Shown: positions 26,850 to 38,029, numbered from the stretch's first letter. The stretch is DNA of 64,000 nucleotides from Nitrospinota bacterium (GCA_035528715.1 DATKYB010000054.1:1-64000), one strand, 5' to 3'. Translations and numbers: made by a program. The notes: generated by a model not told the origin, from the sequence alone.

Positions 26850-28242
26850 TATTGTTTGTTCTATTTTTTTTAGCCCCCAATTTTGAAAGGAGTTCATCTC
26901 CTACTGACGAAATATTACCTGCACCTAAGGTCAGAATCAGATCTCCTTTCTGAATGATACTCATTAGAAAATCCACAATCTCAGATTGATCTCTTATATG
27001 AAAAACAGACTTATGACCATACTTTTTCACCCCTTCATATATAAGTCTTGAATCTATGTTTTCTATAGGCTCTTCGCCAGCTGAATATATATCAGTAATA
27101 ATTAATTCGTCGGAATCATTAAAGGCTGTAAAAAAGTCGTTTAAAAGATACTGAGTTCTCGTATATCTATGAGGTTGAAAGACCACTATCATTCTTTTTT
27201 CTTTCCATACCTCTTTTGATGCCTTAAGAACCGCACGAATCTCTGTAGGATGATGTCCGTAGTCATCTACTACTATAATCCCATTGGTTTCACCTTTGAT
27301 TTCAAATCTTCTTTGGATGCCTCCAAATTCCTTCAAAGCCTTTTTGATTATTTCAAATTTTATATCTAGTTCAAGACCAACAGCTACAGTGGCCAGAGAA
27401 TTATATACATTGTGGAGGCCAGGCATATTGATAACCATCTCACCTAACTCTTTTCCCTTATTAAAAATATTAAATGATGTTTTCAATCCTGAATAGGTTA
27501 TATCCTTTGCTATATAATCAGCTTGGCTTGTCACTCCGTATGTGACACATCTTTTTTCAACTTTTGGAATGAGCTCCTGAATATATTTCTGATCAAGACA
27601 TAATATGGAAAGACCATAAAAAGGGACTTTATTGATGAATTTCAAGAATCCCTCTTTGATTTTACTTATACTCTTATAATGGTCCATGTGTTCCTTATCG
27701 ATAGTAGTCACAATTGCTATCGTAGGTGTTAATCTTGTAAATGAACCATCACTCTCATCAGCTTCTGCAACTAAAAAATCTCCCTGACCGAGCTTTGCAT
27801 TGCTGCCAAGGCTATTTAGCTTTCCACCAATGACCACTGTAGGGTCTAATCCACCCTTTGCTAGTACCGTGGCTATTAAAGATGTTGTTGTTGTCTTTCC
27901 ATGGGAACCTGCCACAGCGATGCCATATCTTATTCTCATTAATTCTGCAAGAATCTCTGCTCTACGTATAACCGGGATCAAATTTTCCTTAGCTGATTTA
28001 ATTTCTATATTATCTTGGTTTACTGCTGAGGAATAGACAACAACATCTGCATTTTTTATATTAGACTTATTATGGCCAATAAATATGCTTGCACCTAATC
28101 TTCTTAGTCTCTCTATAATATCTGAATCTTTTATATCAGAACCACTAACAGCATAGTTTAAGTTAAGAAGAAGCTCCGCAATACCACTCATTCCAATTCC
28201 ACCTATGCCAACAAAATGGATATGCTGCGTCTTTCTAAACAT
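26842..28242 (-). CDS. murC: UDP-N-acetylmuramate-L-alanine ligase
   Basis: Adds L-alanine to UDP-MurNAc in an ATP-dependent step. The 466-aa Mur ligase begins with the Rossmann IHFVGIGGIGMSGIAELLL, has the ATP loop VAGSHGKTTTTSL, VAEADESDGSF, and the C-terminal-domain DDYGHHPTEIRAVL and VVFQPHRYTRT, which mark MurC rather than the other ligases. It follows murG by 9 bp. Confidence 0.95.
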   Translation of the reverse strand: MFRKTQHIHFVGIGGIGMSGIAELLLNLNYAVSGSDIKDSDIIERLRRLGASIFIGHNKSNIKNADVVVYSSAVNQDNIEIKSAKENLIPVIRRAEILAELMRIRYGIAVAGSHGKTTTTSLIATVLAKGGLDPTVVIGGKLNSLGSNAKLGQGDFLVAEADESDGSFTRLTPTIAIVTTIDKEHMDHYKSISKIKEGFLKFINKVPFYGLSILCLDQKYIQELIPKVEKRCVTYGVTSQADYIAKDITYSGLKTSFNIFNKGKELGEMVINMPGLHNVYNSLATVAVGLELDIKFEIIKKALKEFGGIQRRFEIKGETNGIIVVDDYGHHPTEIRAVLKASKEVWKEKRMIVVFQPHRYTRTQYLLNDFFTAFNDSDELIITDIYSAGEEPIENIDSRLIYEGVKKYGHKSVFHIRDQSEIVDFLMSIIQKGDLILTLGAGNISSVGDELLSKLGAKKNRTNNNG

Positions 28243-28251
28243 ATATTCTCC

Positions 28252-29361
28252 TTAACAATTGCCATGAACTGCTTCTTCTTTTTTTATGAGGCTATAACAG
28301 ATATCGATTATCTTCTCAGCAGCATCTGTAACCGCCATTTTTTTGCTCTTGAAACACATATCCTTAAGTTTTCCCCTGTCTTTCATCAATTCAAGTATCT
28401 TTTTTGCAAGAAACTCTCCAGTCAAATCCTTTTCTAAGATCATTTCAGCTGCGCCTGACATTTGTAGTTTTCTTGCATTAATTTCCTGGTGATTGTTGGC
28501 AGAAAATGGAAAAGGAATTAATATTGAAGCCTTACCTGCTACTGTTAGTTCAGAAAGAGTTGTGGCACCTGCTCTGCATATTATCAGATCCGCCTCCTTA
28601 TATTTATCAACGATATTATAGATAAAGGGTTGAACACTTGCTAAAAAACATCTCTTTTCATACTCTTTTTTCATCAATTCCTCATTTCCTTTTCCTACTT
28701 GATGGATAATCCTTATAGAATCCTTAAACTCTTTTAGATACTCTAGTCCTTCAATAACAGCCCTGTTAATACTCTGCGCTCCTTGGCTCCCTCCAAAGAT
28801 CAGTAATGTAAATTTAGAGTGATTACTATTTGATATACCATTTTTCAATTGTTCTAAAAATTCTCTTCTTATAGGATTACCGGTGAATATAACTTTATTT
28901 TTAGAAAAATAATCTTCAGTTTCTTTAAAAGAAATGGCTATTTTATCCGCAAATATCCCTAGAATCCTATTTGTAACTCCTGGTAAAAAATTCTGCTCTT
29001 GGATAATAATAGGAATTCTTAAAATATAGGCGCAAGATACCACGGGTCCAGTTACATATCCCCCTACACCTATAACGATATCTGGCTTATAGCATAATAA
29101 AATCCATAAAGATTGAAGAAATCCTATGGGTAATTTTAATAATGAAACAATGGTTCTTACTGAAATCTTACCCTTAAGACCTCCAACTGAAATTCTTTTT
29201 AGTTTAAATCCTTCTTTGGCTAATATTGAGTTTTCTAAACCTTTTTTTGTCCCTATAAAAAGCACATCAGTTTCTGGATTTCTCTTTAATAATTCCTTTG
29301 CTAAACTGATACCAGGGTATACGTGCCCCCCTGTTCCGCCACCTGCAATAAGAACTTTCAT
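28252..29361 (-). CDS. murG: UDP-GlcNAc:undecaprenyl-PP-MurNAc-pentapeptide transferase
   Basis: Membrane-associated GT-B glycosyltransferase making lipid II. The 369-aa protein has the G-loop IAGGGTGGHVYPGISLA, VIGVGGYVTGPVV, IIQEQNFLPGVTNRIL, LIFGGSQGAQSINRAV and the UDP-GlcNAc site ICRAGATTLSEL and PFPFSANNHQEINA. Its ATG overlaps the ftsW stop by one base. Confidence 0.95.
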   Translation of the reverse strand: MKVLIAGGGTGGHVYPGISLAKELLKRNPETDVLFIGTKKGLENSILAKEGFKLKRISVGGLKGKISVRTIVSLLKLPIGFLQSLWILLCYKPDIVIGVGGYVTGPVVSCAYILRIPIIIQEQNFLPGVTNRILGIFADKIAISFKETEDYFSKNKVIFTGNPIRREFLEQLKNGISNSNHSKFTLLIFGGSQGAQSINRAVIEGLEYLKEFKDSIRIIHQVGKGNEELMKKEYEKRCFLASVQPFIYNIVDKYKEADLIICRAGATTLSELTVAGKASILIPFPFSANNHQEINARKLQMSGAAEMILEKDLTGEFLAKKILELMKDRGKLKDMCFKSKKMAVTDAAEKIIDICYSLIKKEEAVHGNC

Positions 29362-30473
29362 TAAAACCTCAAACTTTTATTAACTTCTTTAGAAATATTT
29401 AATAATATCCCAATCCCAATAGAGTTAATGAGAAGTGATGAACCTCCCAGACTAATAAAAGGAAGGGGTAGTCCTTTTGTAGGCAAGAGCCCAATAACAA
29501 CTCCTATATTGATAATGACCTGCAGACCTATCATCATAATAATTCCAAAAGCCAGATATCTCCCAAAAAAATCAGGACATCTTTTCGCCACAAGGATGCC
29601 TCTCCAAAATAAAATAAGGAACAAAACAATAATCGCCAGTGCCCCTATAAAACCTAGTTCTTCACCTATTACAGCAAAGATAAAATCTGTATGGGGTTCC
29701 GGGAGATAAAACAATTTCTGTCTGCTTTGGCCCAGACCCAATCCAAAAAAACCTCCCCTACCTAATGCTAAAAAAGATTGTACAATTTGAAATCCAGAAT
29801 CTAGTGGATCCCCCCAGGGATCTAAAAAGGCCAGTATTCTTCTTTTTCTATAACTCACAGTAGAAACGGTTACATACAAAAATGGTAATATCATTAAAAA
29901 GGAATAAAAGAGATAAGAATAACGAATCCCTGCGATAATAAAGAGAAAGAATACTACAGCCGCTATCAGAACAGCTGTTCCTAAGTCAGGCTGAAACATA
30001 ATTAAGACGAAGAAAATCCCTAAAATGAGAAGGTTGGGGAGGTATCCCATGCTAAAGCTATCGAGGTAATCTTTCTTTTTCACTAATGAGTAAGACATGT
30101 AGATTATAAGAACGAGTTTTGCCAATTCTGAAGGCTGGAATGAAAAATAGCCTAGATTCAACCATCGCTTAGCACCCCCTACCTCTCTACCAAAATGGGG
30201 AATTAAAACCAAAACTAATAAAACGATTGATACAATGAGAAGAGGATAAATAAATTTTCTTAAAAGATGATAATCAAAATTCATAAAAAAGAGCATAGAA
30301 AAGATGCCAAGTATTGCCCACAATATCTCTTTTTTGAGAAAAAAATAGGGATCATTAAAGTTTTCACTCGCAATAATTGTGCTCGAACTGTAAACCATTA
30401 CTATGCCGACCTGTAATAGGATAATCGGTATAAAAAAGATGATTGGATCAAAAGATCCTACTCTTTCTCCCAC
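29361..30473 (-). CDS. ftsW: SEDS glycosyltransferase FtsW
   Basis: Septal peptidoglycan polymerase of the SEDS family, 370 aa with about ten transmembrane helices. YFSFQPSELAKLVLIIYMSY, MFQPDLGTAVLI, GFQIVQSFLALGRGGFFGLGLG, PEPHTDFIFAVIGEELGFIG and GLLPTKGLPLPFISLGGSSLL are the diagnostic loops. RodA is the paralogue alternative, but position between murD and murG identifies FtsW. It works with the FtsI encoded in the same operon. Confidence 0.94.
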   Translation of the reverse strand: MGERVGSFDPIIFFIPIILLQVGIVMVYSSSTIIASENFNDPYFFLKKEILWAILGIFSMLFFMNFDYHLLRKFIYPLLIVSIVLLVLVLIPHFGREVGGAKRWLNLGYFSFQPSELAKLVLIIYMSYSLVKKKDYLDSFSMGYLPNLLILGIFFVLIMFQPDLGTAVLIAAVVFFLFIIAGIRYSYLFYSFLMILPFLYVTVSTVSYRKRRILAFLDPWGDPLDSGFQIVQSFLALGRGGFFGLGLGQSRQKLFYLPEPHTDFIFAVIGEELGFIGALAIIVLFLILFWRGILVAKRCPDFFGRYLAFGIIMMIGLQVIINIGVVIGLLPTKGLPLPFISLGGSSLLINSIGIGILLNISKEVNKSLRF

Positions 30474-31815
30474 GAATCCTCCTTACAATCTCTTTGAATT
30501 GGTTACCCCTCTCCTCAAAATCTCTAAACATATCAAAGCTTGCACAGGCAGGTGAGAGAAGTACAACATCTCCCGAGACAGCCATTTTAAAACTCTTTTT
30601 TACAGCATCCTGTAAATTCTCTACCAAATTGACCTCGCATTCTCCATTTAAGACCTCTTTTATCTTATCCTTTGCTTCTCCAAATATGATTACGCTTTTA
30701 ACCTTTCCTTTGATATATCTTTTCAGTGGTCTATAATCACTTCCTTTATCCTTCCCTCCGGCAATTAATATGATTGGCTCAGAAAAGCTGTTTAATGATT
30801 TTATAACAGCTCCAACATTTGTCCCTTTTGAATCATTGATAAATTTCACCCCATCGATATCTCTAACAAACTCTAACCGATGAGGCAATCCAGAAAAAAC
30901 TCTGATAGAACGCAACATTTCTTCTCTATTAAGATTAAGAATGAGTCCTGTAGCAAGAGAGGCCAAGACATTCTCTATATTTCTCCTGCCTAATTCTCCC
31001 AGATCTCCTAATTGTCCAATTTTCCTCTTCTTGTTATTATCATTCCAGAAGATCTCTTCTCTATCTATATATATCCCTCGCTCTGCCATTATCTTTTTGC
31101 TAAAAAAAACCACTTTTGACGGAACCTCTGATTTCAACCCCATTAATAAGGGATCATCATAATTTAATATTAGATAATCCGATTCTTCTTGATTCATATA
31201 TAACCTTTTTTTTAATGCTATATATTCCCTATAATCTCTATGCCTATCCAGATGATCTGGGGATATATTTAAGATAATCCCAATGAAAGGTTTAAACTCG
31301 CTTATTCCCTCTAACTGAAATGTGCTGATCTCTGCCACGATAAAATCCTTGTCTTTGCTCTCCAGTATTTCTTCTGCCAGGGGATATCCAATATTTCCAC
31401 CTAAAATAAATTTCTTTTTACATCTTTTTAGCATTCCCCCAATCAGGCTTGTTGTTGTACTTTTTCCATTGGTTCCTGTGATTGCAATAAAAGGCACAGG
31501 AGATAATAAAAAAACCAATTCGATCTCACTAATTATTCTTAATCCTTTTTCTCTTGCTTTCACTAAAGGGGGTATATCCATTCTTACACCAGGACTAACC
31601 ACGATAAGATCCGCTTCCAAGAAAAATTTTTCAGTATGATGATTAAGATCAAGTGCTACATCACCTTTTAATTTAGATATATTCTCCTTTAATTGAAAAG
31701 GATCCTTAACATCTGAAACTGTCACCTTGCACCCTAGTTCTGTTAAAAGATTAGCTACGGCTACACCTGTTCTTGCCAGTCCTACCACTGTAATCCTCTT
31801 TCCTTTTATATTCAA
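30448..31815 (-). CDS. murD: UDP-MurNAc-L-alanine-D-glutamate ligase
   Basis: Adds D-glutamate in peptidoglycan precursor synthesis. The 455-aa ligase has RITVVGLARTGVAVANLL, the ATP loop ITGTNGKSTTTSLIG, AEISTFQLEGI, NISPDHLDRH, PHRLEFV and FINDSKGTNVGAV, all characteristic of MurD. Its 3' end overlaps ftsW by 26 bp. Confidence 0.95.
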   Translation of the reverse strand: MNIKGKRITVVGLARTGVAVANLLTELGCKVTVSDVKDPFQLKENISKLKGDVALDLNHHTEKFFLEADLIVVSPGVRMDIPPLVKAREKGLRIISEIELVFLLSPVPFIAITGTNGKSTTTSLIGGMLKRCKKKFILGGNIGYPLAEEILESKDKDFIVAEISTFQLEGISEFKPFIGIILNISPDHLDRHRDYREYIALKKRLYMNQEESDYLILNYDDPLLMGLKSEVPSKVVFFSKKIMAERGIYIDREEIFWNDNNKKRKIGQLGDLGELGRRNIENVLASLATGLILNLNREEMLRSIRVFSGLPHRLEFVRDIDGVKFINDSKGTNVGAVIKSLNSFSEPIILIAGGKDKGSDYRPLKRYIKGKVKSVIIFGEAKDKIKEVLNGECEVNLVENLQDAVKKSFKMAVSGDVVLLSPACASFDMFRDFEERGNQFKEIVRRIRGRKSRIF

Positions 31816-31835
31816 AACCTCTTTGCCTTTTTAAA

Positions 31836-32921
31836 TTATCTGAGTTTTAATGTGCTCAAACTCAACAAAGCCAACATGATTGCAATAATCCAAAATCTCA
31901 CAATAACCTTTGGCTCAGCCCATCCTATTTCTTCAAAATGATGGTGAAGGGGGGCCATCCTGAATACCCGTTTTCCTGTCACCTTGAAATAGAGAACCTG
32001 CACAATAACAGAAAGGGTTTCAATAACAAATATTCCTCCCACTATGATTAAAACCAACTCATGCTTTGTTATTACCGCTACTGTCCCCAGAGCACCCCCT
32101 AAGGCTAATGAACCGACATTACCCATAAACATCTGTGCAGGATATGAGTTAAACCAAAGGAAACCTAAACTCGCTCCTATTATGGAGCCGCAAAATATGG
32201 ATAGCTCCCCTGCTCCTTTTATATAAGTAATATTTAAGTACCCGGCAAATTTAACATGACCTGAAAGATATGATATAAGGACATAAGTAAGAGTAGCTAT
32301 GATTATAGGTCCAATGGCAAGGCCATCTAAGCCATCGGTTAAATTGACTGCATTAGATGTTCCAACAATTACAAAAACAGCAAATAGAATATACCACCAA
32401 CCCAGATCAGGATTAATCTTTTTAAAGAAAGGTATGAACAATTTTGAAGAAAACGAAGAGGTAGCTGGATCAAGATAGAGAAAAAGGGCAATCCCCAATC
32501 CCAGGAGAAATTGAACTAAGAATTTTTCCTTAACTCTTAGACCATTTTCTCTCCTTTTTATTACTTTTAAATAGTCATCCCAAAAACCTATAAGGCCAAA
32601 ACCGATGATGGAAATCAAGACAAGCCATGCATATTTATTAAGCAAGTCAACCCAAAGAAGAGTTGAAATCACAAGGGAAACAATGATAAGCATTCCTCCC
32701 ATCGTCGGCGTACCCTCTTTTGATAGATGGGATGGGGGACCATCACTCCTGATACTTTCCCCAATCTGATATTTCATGAGTTTTTTGATTACAAAAGGGC
32801 CTAATAAAAGACTAATCAAAAGGGCCGTTAAAATAGCATAAGAGGTTCTAAAGGTTATATATTTAAAGACATTTAAAAACGAGATTTTTGCATGTAGAGG
32901 ATAAAGTAAATGGTATAGCAT
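31836..32921 (-). CDS. mraY: Phospho-MurNAc-pentapeptide transferase
   Basis: Integral membrane enzyme (361 aa, about ten helices) that moves phospho-MurNAc-pentapeptide to undecaprenyl phosphate to form lipid I. The motifs [10 protein letters not shown], the Asp pair in [38 protein letters not shown] and [12 protein letters not shown] are intact. Its ATG shares a base with the murF stop. Confidence 0.96.
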   Translation of the reverse strand: MLYHLLYPLHAKISFLNVFKYITFRTSYAILTALLISLLLGPFVIKKLMKYQIGESIRSDGPPSHLSKEGTPTMGGMLIIVSLVISTLLWVDLLNKYAWLVLISIIGFGLIGFWDDYLKVIKRRENGLRVKEKFLVQFLLGLGIALFLYLDPATSSFSSKLFIPFFKKINPDLGWWYILFAVFVIVGTSNAVNLTDGLDGLAIGPIIIATLTYVLISYLSGHVKFAGYLNITYIKGAGELSIFCGSIIGASLGFLWFNSYPAQMFMGNVGSLALGGALGTVAVITKHELVLIIVGGIFVIETLSVIVQVLYFKVTGKRVFRMAPLHHHFEEIGWAEPKVIVRFWIIAIMLALLSLSTLKLR

Positions 32922-34342
32922 TAATAAGCCTCTCTTGTTTTCTTAAGTTTCTCAATGATCCTTTCCATTTTCATTCTTCGCGATCCCTTTACGAGAAGGA
33001 TATCCCCGTTTCTTAAGTTCTTGTCTAATATATTGAAGGCCTCATCTGCATCTTTACAAAAAAATACATTTTGTTTTTCCATTCCGTTAAGCAAGGCCTC
33101 TTTTCCAATAAAGGATGCCATTTCGCCAACAACAATCAAAAAATCGATAGATCTTCCAGCAATCATTCTCCCTATCTCTTTGTGAGCATCCATTGAAGCA
33201 TCGCCTAACTCTAGCATATCCCCAATAGCCAGAAACGAATGACCGCTTTTGCTAATATTTGAAAGAGTCTCTATGGCTCTTTTCACAGAAGAGGGATTCG
33301 CATTGTAGCTATCATTAATGATTCTAATATCATGATCCAGATGACATAACTCCATTCGCATGGGAAGCCCTTTAAAAGATTCCAAACCTTTTTTTATGTT
33401 TTCTATCTCTATACCACAGACCGATCCTACTGCAGCAGCAGATAGTGCATTATAGACATTATAATTTCCAATAAGGGGGAGATGAACCTTAATTTCTTTA
33501 TCATTAATCATTAATAGAAAGGTGAGACCATCTGTACCTAAATCTCTAATGTTTTTTGCTCTTATATCTGAATAGGATTCTATGCCATAGGTCAACAATC
33601 TTCCTTTAACCCTTTTTTTCAAATCCATAATGAACGGATCATCAGAATTGAGAATGACTGTTCCTTCTTGATCAATAAAATCAACTAACTCTCCCTTTGC
33701 CTCTTTTACCCTTTCAAGAGAACCCAAAAACTGAAGATGGACACCGCTGATATTTGTCAAAACCCCTATACTCGGTTGAGCAATTTCACAGAGCCTCCTG
33801 ATTTCTCCTAATCCACTCATTCCCATTTCCAAAACCGCAATATCATGAGAAGGCTCTAACCTTAAAAGGGTTAAAGGAACACCTATATGATTATTATAAT
33901 TACCCTCATTCTTCAGCACAGAAAATTTAGTCTCTAAAATTGAGGCTATCATTTCTTTTGATGTGGTCTTTCCATTACTTCCTGTAACACCTATTAAAGA
34001 GACACGGTTTCTTTCCCTATGATATTGAGAAATCCTTTGCAATGCAGCCAAGGTATCCTTAACAAGAATAATACAAGGCTTATGATAAATTTTTTTATCA
34101 GAAAGATTCTCTCCATTACATAACTCTCTTTTTGATAGCATGGCTCCAAATGCCCCTTTACTCAAGGCCTCACAAACAAAATCATGCCCATCAAAATTGT
34201 TTCCCTTAAGGGCAACAAACAAATCTCCAGGGCTGAGACTTCTTGAATCAATAGAAATATTCTTAAAGCTATGATGCATATTACCTTGAATAACACTACC
34301 CCCTGTTATTTCTTTTATCTCTTCTAATGTGAAACTAACCAT
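32921..34342 (-). CDS. murF: UDP-MurNAc-tripeptide-D-alanyl-D-alanine ligase
   Basis: Adds the D-Ala-D-Ala dipeptide. The 473-aa protein starts with the MurF/MurE-type N-domain ([19 protein letters not shown]), has the ATP loop [40 protein letters not shown], and [15 protein letters not shown], the MurF hallmark. It overlaps murE by 8 bp. No ddl gene for its substrate is found in the cluster. Confidence 0.95.
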   Translation of the reverse strand: MVSFTLEEIKEITGGSVIQGNMHHSFKNISIDSRSLSPGDLFVALKGNNFDGHDFVCEALSKGAFGAMLSKRELCNGENLSDKKIYHKPCIILVKDTLAALQRISQYHRERNRVSLIGVTGSNGKTTSKEMIASILETKFSVLKNEGNYNNHIGVPLTLLRLEPSHDIAVLEMGMSGLGEIRRLCEIAQPSIGVLTNISGVHLQFLGSLERVKEAKGELVDFIDQEGTVILNSDDPFIMDLKKRVKGRLLTYGIESYSDIRAKNIRDLGTDGLTFLLMINDKEIKVHLPLIGNYNVYNALSAAAVGSVCGIEIENIKKGLESFKGLPMRMELCHLDHDIRIINDSYNANPSSVKRAIETLSNISKSGHSFLAIGDMLELGDASMDAHKEIGRMIAGRSIDFLIVVGEMASFIGKEALLNGMEKQNVFFCKDADEAFNILDKNLRNGDILLVKGSRRMKMERIIEKLKKTREAY

Positions 34343-35837
34343 ATTTCTGCTGTCTTTTTTTAAGCCTTAAAATCTTCCGTACAACCTCTCTATCATCAAA
34401 TCTTTTCCTTTTATTGCCAATAATCTGATAAGACTCATGACCTTTACCAGCTATTAATACAAAATCCCCTGGACATGCCAACTTTAATGCTCTCGTAATA
34501 GCCTCTTCTCTATCCTTAATTTTTATATACTCTCCTTTTTTACCCTTCACACCATCAAATCCCTTTTCAATCTCCTCGATAATTTTCATAGGATCCTCAG
34601 TTCTGGGATTATCTGAAGTTATAATGATAAAATCAGAAAACCTTGCCGCCACCCTTCCCATAAGAGGCCGTTTTAATCTATCTCTATCACCCCCGCAGCC
34701 AAATACTAAAATCAATCTCTTTTTTGTTATATTCCTTGCTGATTGAAGGAGATTTTTCAGGGCATCTTCAGTGTGAGCAAAATCTACTGCAACCATAAAA
34801 TCTTGACCTTCCTCAATCTTTTCAAATCTTCCAGGAATGACTCTAACCTTCTCAATCCCTTTTTTAATCATCTTTAAATCCATTTCATGACAAATACCTG
34901 TTCCTATCGCAGCTAAGATATTATATACATTGTGCTGTCCAAGTAGAGGGGATTTAATTTTTATGCGACCTTGAGCTGTTTTTGCTGTAAATGATATTCC
35001 TTTCCGGAAACAATATATATCTTCTGCAATCACATCAGAACGTTTATTTACACTATAAGTCATTACTCTCCCGGGAAAGTTTTCTAAAAGTCTTTTTGAA
35101 TAGGGATCGTCTATATTGATGATTCCGATTTTAATGGGATATTCTCTAAAAAGTTTTGCTTTTGCCTCAAAATAGATGTCTTGGTTCTTATGAAAATCAA
35201 GGTGGTCTTGCCCCAAATTAGTAAAAATTGCTGTGTGGAACTCACACCCCACTAATCTCTGTAATTCTAAGGAGTGTGAGGAGGCTTCTAAGATGCAGTA
35301 GTCGACATCATTATCAACCATATCTCTTAATAAATACTGAAGATCAAGAGATTCTGGTGTAGTTTGAGGCGCTGGTAAGATGCAGTTATTATAACGATAA
35401 GATATTGTTCCTATAACCCCAACCTTGAAGCCATCATTTCTTAAAATAGAATCAATAAGATATGAAACTGTGGTTTTCCCGTTTGTACCTGTAACCCCAA
35501 TTAATCTCAATCTTTTCGAAGGATAATCATAAAATTTAGAAGCCGCTAATGCCAGAGCCTTTCTAGAATCAGACACAAGAATATCTGTAATGTTTTTCTT
35601 TTTTTTGCTTATCTCTTCATCAGGTATATCCTTGTCCCTTATTATAGCAATTGCACCATTTGAAATCGCTTCTTTTATATAATCATGACCATCTCTTTTA
35701 AATCCGCTGATAGCTATAAAGACTGAATCGGGTTTCACTTGATTAGAATGATAATATATACCCTTTATCATTCTATTTGTTTTTCCATGAATATTTATAA
35801 CATTAAGAGATTTTAATAATTCCATAATATTAATCAT
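34335..35837 (-). CDS. murE: UDP-MurNAc-tripeptide synthetase (meso-DAP type)
   Basis: Adds the third residue to the stem peptide. The 500-aa ligase contains VFIAISGFKRDGHDYI, the ATP loop GVTGTNGKTTVSYLI, TTPESLDLQYLL, LEASSHSLELQRL, FTNLGQDHLDFH and VFGCGGDRDRLKRPLMG. SDNPRTEDP carries the D-N-P-R motif typical of meso-diaminopimelate-adding enzymes, so the wall is expected to be the A1-gamma type of Gram-negatives. The ribosome site is poor and coupling from ftsI (7-bp gap) is likely. Confidence 0.94.
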   Translation of the reverse strand: MINIMELLKSLNVINIHGKTNRMIKGIYYHSNQVKPDSVFIAISGFKRDGHDYIKEAISNGAIAIIRDKDIPDEEISKKKKNITDILVSDSRKALALAASKFYDYPSKRLRLIGVTGTNGKTTVSYLIDSILRNDGFKVGVIGTISYRYNNCILPAPQTTPESLDLQYLLRDMVDNDVDYCILEASSHSLELQRLVGCEFHTAIFTNLGQDHLDFHKNQDIYFEAKAKLFREYPIKIGIINIDDPYSKRLLENFPGRVMTYSVNKRSDVIAEDIYCFRKGISFTAKTAQGRIKIKSPLLGQHNVYNILAAIGTGICHEMDLKMIKKGIEKVRVIPGRFEKIEEGQDFMVAVDFAHTEDALKNLLQSARNITKKRLILVFGCGGDRDRLKRPLMGRVAARFSDFIIITSDNPRTEDPMKIIEEIEKGFDGVKGKKGEYIKIKDREEAITRALKLACPGDFVLIAGKGHESYQIIGNKRKRFDDREVVRKILRLKKRQQKYG

Positions 35838-35844
35838 AAAATAA

Positions 35845-37716
35845 TTAAGTAGATTCTTTATCTTTTTCTAACTGGTAAACAACTTTTTCTTTTCCAAGAT
35901 TTAAATAGGTTGTAAGGATTGTCATAATCTTATTTGAAATATTAGAAAAAAATCCATTTTCTAAAGAACTTTCTATCTCATTCTTATCCTTTTTAATCCT
36001 ATTATCATATTTTACATAGAGCATATTTTCATTTTGAGGAATCATTAAATATCTTAATACTTGTTGAGCTACCCTACTGAAGACGGGAGCTGCTACCTTA
36101 CCTCCCCAAAAGATATCTTTTGGTTCATCAATAATTACCAGAACTACAATTTTAGGCTCCTCAGCTGGAACAAACCCCACAAAAGACGCCAAGTATTTAT
36201 CTTTAGAATAGGCTTTTTGTATAGGATCAAACTTTTGCGCTGTTCCTGTTTTTCCAGCAACGCTAAATCCTTTTACTGCGGCTAAATTACCCGTTCCGTT
36301 ATTAACAGCACCTTTTAAGATTTTACTCATTATTTTACTTGTTCGATAAGATATCACCCTTCTTATCTCTTTTCGCTGAGTCTCTTTTATAATCTTATTT
36401 TTATAAGACACCGCTTTTAAAATTCTTGGTTTAACTAAAACGCCCCCATTAGCAATTAGAGATACAGCATTGATTAATTGTATAGGGGTTATAAGGATTT
36501 CCTGGCCGATGGAAATTGCTCCAATAGATACATTAGACCAATCTTTTGGAGCTCTAATAAGCCCTGGAATTTCTCCTGGAAGACCAATGCCTGTTTTATC
36601 TCCAAAACCAAATTTTCTGATGTAATCATAAAAACTTACTTTTCCCAGTCTCTGGCTTGTTTTTATTGCCCCTATATTGCTAGATTTCTGAATGATCTCC
36701 TCAAAGCGCAACCATCCATATTCCTGATGATCACGAATTGTTAATCCTCCTAGCTCTATCTTTCCATTTTCACAAAAAATCAGTTCTTCTGAATTAACTT
36801 TATTTTCCTCTAATGCTGCAGCTGCAGCTATGATTTTAAAAGTAGAACCTGGCTCATAACCAGTTGTTATTGCTCTATTTCGCCATATAAACTGGTCGTA
36901 TTTCACAAAGATATTTGGATTAAAACCCGGGGTCTCCGACAATGCCAAAATTTCTCCTGAATAAGGATCCATGATAATAATGATACCCCTTTTGGCATCG
37001 GTCTCTATCACCTGCCTCTTCAGCTCTTTTTCTGCTATATATTGAATAACCTCATCAATGGTTAATATCAAATCATAACCTATCAAAGGATATCTTGAAT
37101 CAATATCCTTAAGATATAGATTTCTTCCTAAAGCATCCCTTTCAATAAGAACCTGCCTCGATTCTCCTCTTAAGCTATCATCATGTAAATATTCTAATCC
37201 TTCTAATCCTTTATTATCAGTCCCTACAAAACCTATTACATGACCTGCTAGACCACGTTTAGGATAAAATCTTTTATACTCTTTTATAAAGCCAGCACCT
37301 TTTATATTAAATTCCTTAATTTTCTTAGCTTTCTCAGGTTCTATTTTTCTCTTGACCCAAACAAAATTTTTCTTTTCTTTCAAGCTCTTCAGAATCTCAC
37401 TTTTTTTAATATTAATCACCTTTGATAACTTCTGAATTGTCTCTTTAGGATTATCTATTTCTTTAGGATTTAAATAAATAGAATCTAACTCGATACTTAC
37501 TGCTAATTCTTTCATATTACGATCATATATAGTCCCCCTTTTAGGCTCCAATAAAAGAAATCTTTGATACTGATCTTTAGCCTTTGAGAAAAATTCATCA
37601 TGCTTAAGAACCTGAATATAATATAATTTAACAGCTAATGTTAAAAAACATACAGTTATCAATAGAGAAAAAAATATAATTCGCTTATTCAATTTATCCT
37701 CAATATGTTTCAACAT
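35845..37716 (-). CDS. ftsI: Septal transpeptidase FtsI (PBP3-type)
   Basis: Class B penicillin-binding protein of 623 aa. A single N-terminal transmembrane helix (about residues 13-32), a pedestal domain with EPKRGTIYDRNMKELAVS, and a transpeptidase domain with the serine in PGSTFKI, the SSN triad in QKSSNIGAI and the KTG in VAGKTGTAQKF. No PASTA repeat is visible, but the C-terminal about 60 residues (from NRIKKDKNEIES) extend past the catalytic domain. It follows ftsL by 1 bp and pairs with the FtsW of this operon. Confidence 0.94.
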   Translation of the reverse strand: MLKHIEDKLNKRIIFFSLLITVCFLTLAVKLYYIQVLKHDEFFSKAKDQYQRFLLLEPKRGTIYDRNMKELAVSIELDSIYLNPKEIDNPKETIQKLSKVINIKKSEILKSLKEKKNFVWVKRKIEPEKAKKIKEFNIKGAGFIKEYKRFYPKRGLAGHVIGFVGTDNKGLEGLEYLHDDSLRGESRQVLIERDALGRNLYLKDIDSRYPLIGYDLILTIDEVIQYIAEKELKRQVIETDAKRGIIIIMDPYSGEILALSETPGFNPNIFVKYDQFIWRNRAITTGYEPGSTFKIIAAAAALEENKVNSEELIFCENGKIELGGLTIRDHQEYGWLRFEEIIQKSSNIGAIKTSQRLGKVSFYDYIRKFGFGDKTGIGLPGEIPGLIRAPKDWSNVSIGAISIGQEILITPIQLINAVSLIANGGVLVKPRILKAVSYKNKIIKETQRKEIRRVISYRTSKIMSKILKGAVNNGTGNLAAVKGFSVAGKTGTAQKFDPIQKAYSKDKYLASFVGFVPAEEPKIVVLVIIDEPKDIFWGGKVAAPVFSRVAQQVLRYLMIPQNENMLYVKYDNRIKKDKNEIESSLENGFFSNISNKIMTILTTYLNLGKEKVVYQLEKDKEST

Positions 37717-37717
37717 T

Positions 37718-38029
37718 TCAATCTTTATCCTTTAAAAACAAAATCTGTTCTTTCTTTGGGAAGATAAAACCCAGATCCTCAACTGCTAATCTTTCGATTC
37801 TATCAAGGGATTTTATACTCGCGATTTCTAATCTTAATATTCTATTTTCTTGGAATAGCTTTTCATGTTTGGCTATTAACTCTTGATACTCATAACTAAT
37901 TTCTATCATCTGATGATGGGGCCACATATAAAAAAGTGCTCCTACGATAAAAATCAAGATATAAAAAGAAAATAAAGCAGCCTTTCTAAAGTTAATGAGA
38001 TTTTTTTCTTTACTTAAATTTGGTTTCAC
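37718..38029 (-). CDS. ftsL: Cell division protein FtsL
   Basis: Small bitopic divisome protein: a basic cytoplasmic tail, one transmembrane helix (about residues 18-37, LFSFYILIFIVGALFYMW) and a periplasmic leucine-zipper-like coil ending in RIERLAVEDLGFIFPKKEQ, typical of FtsL. The frame opens at a TTG (38056) overlapping rsmH, but the GTG at 38029 has AGGGGA at proper spacing and is preferred, giving 103 aa. Assignment rests on topology and position between rsmH and ftsI. Confidence 0.82.
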   Translation of the reverse strand: MKPNLSKEKNLINFRKAALFSFYILIFIVGALFYMWPHHQMIEISYEYQELIAKHEKLFQENRILRLEIASIKSLDRIERLAVEDLGFIFPKKEQILFLKDKD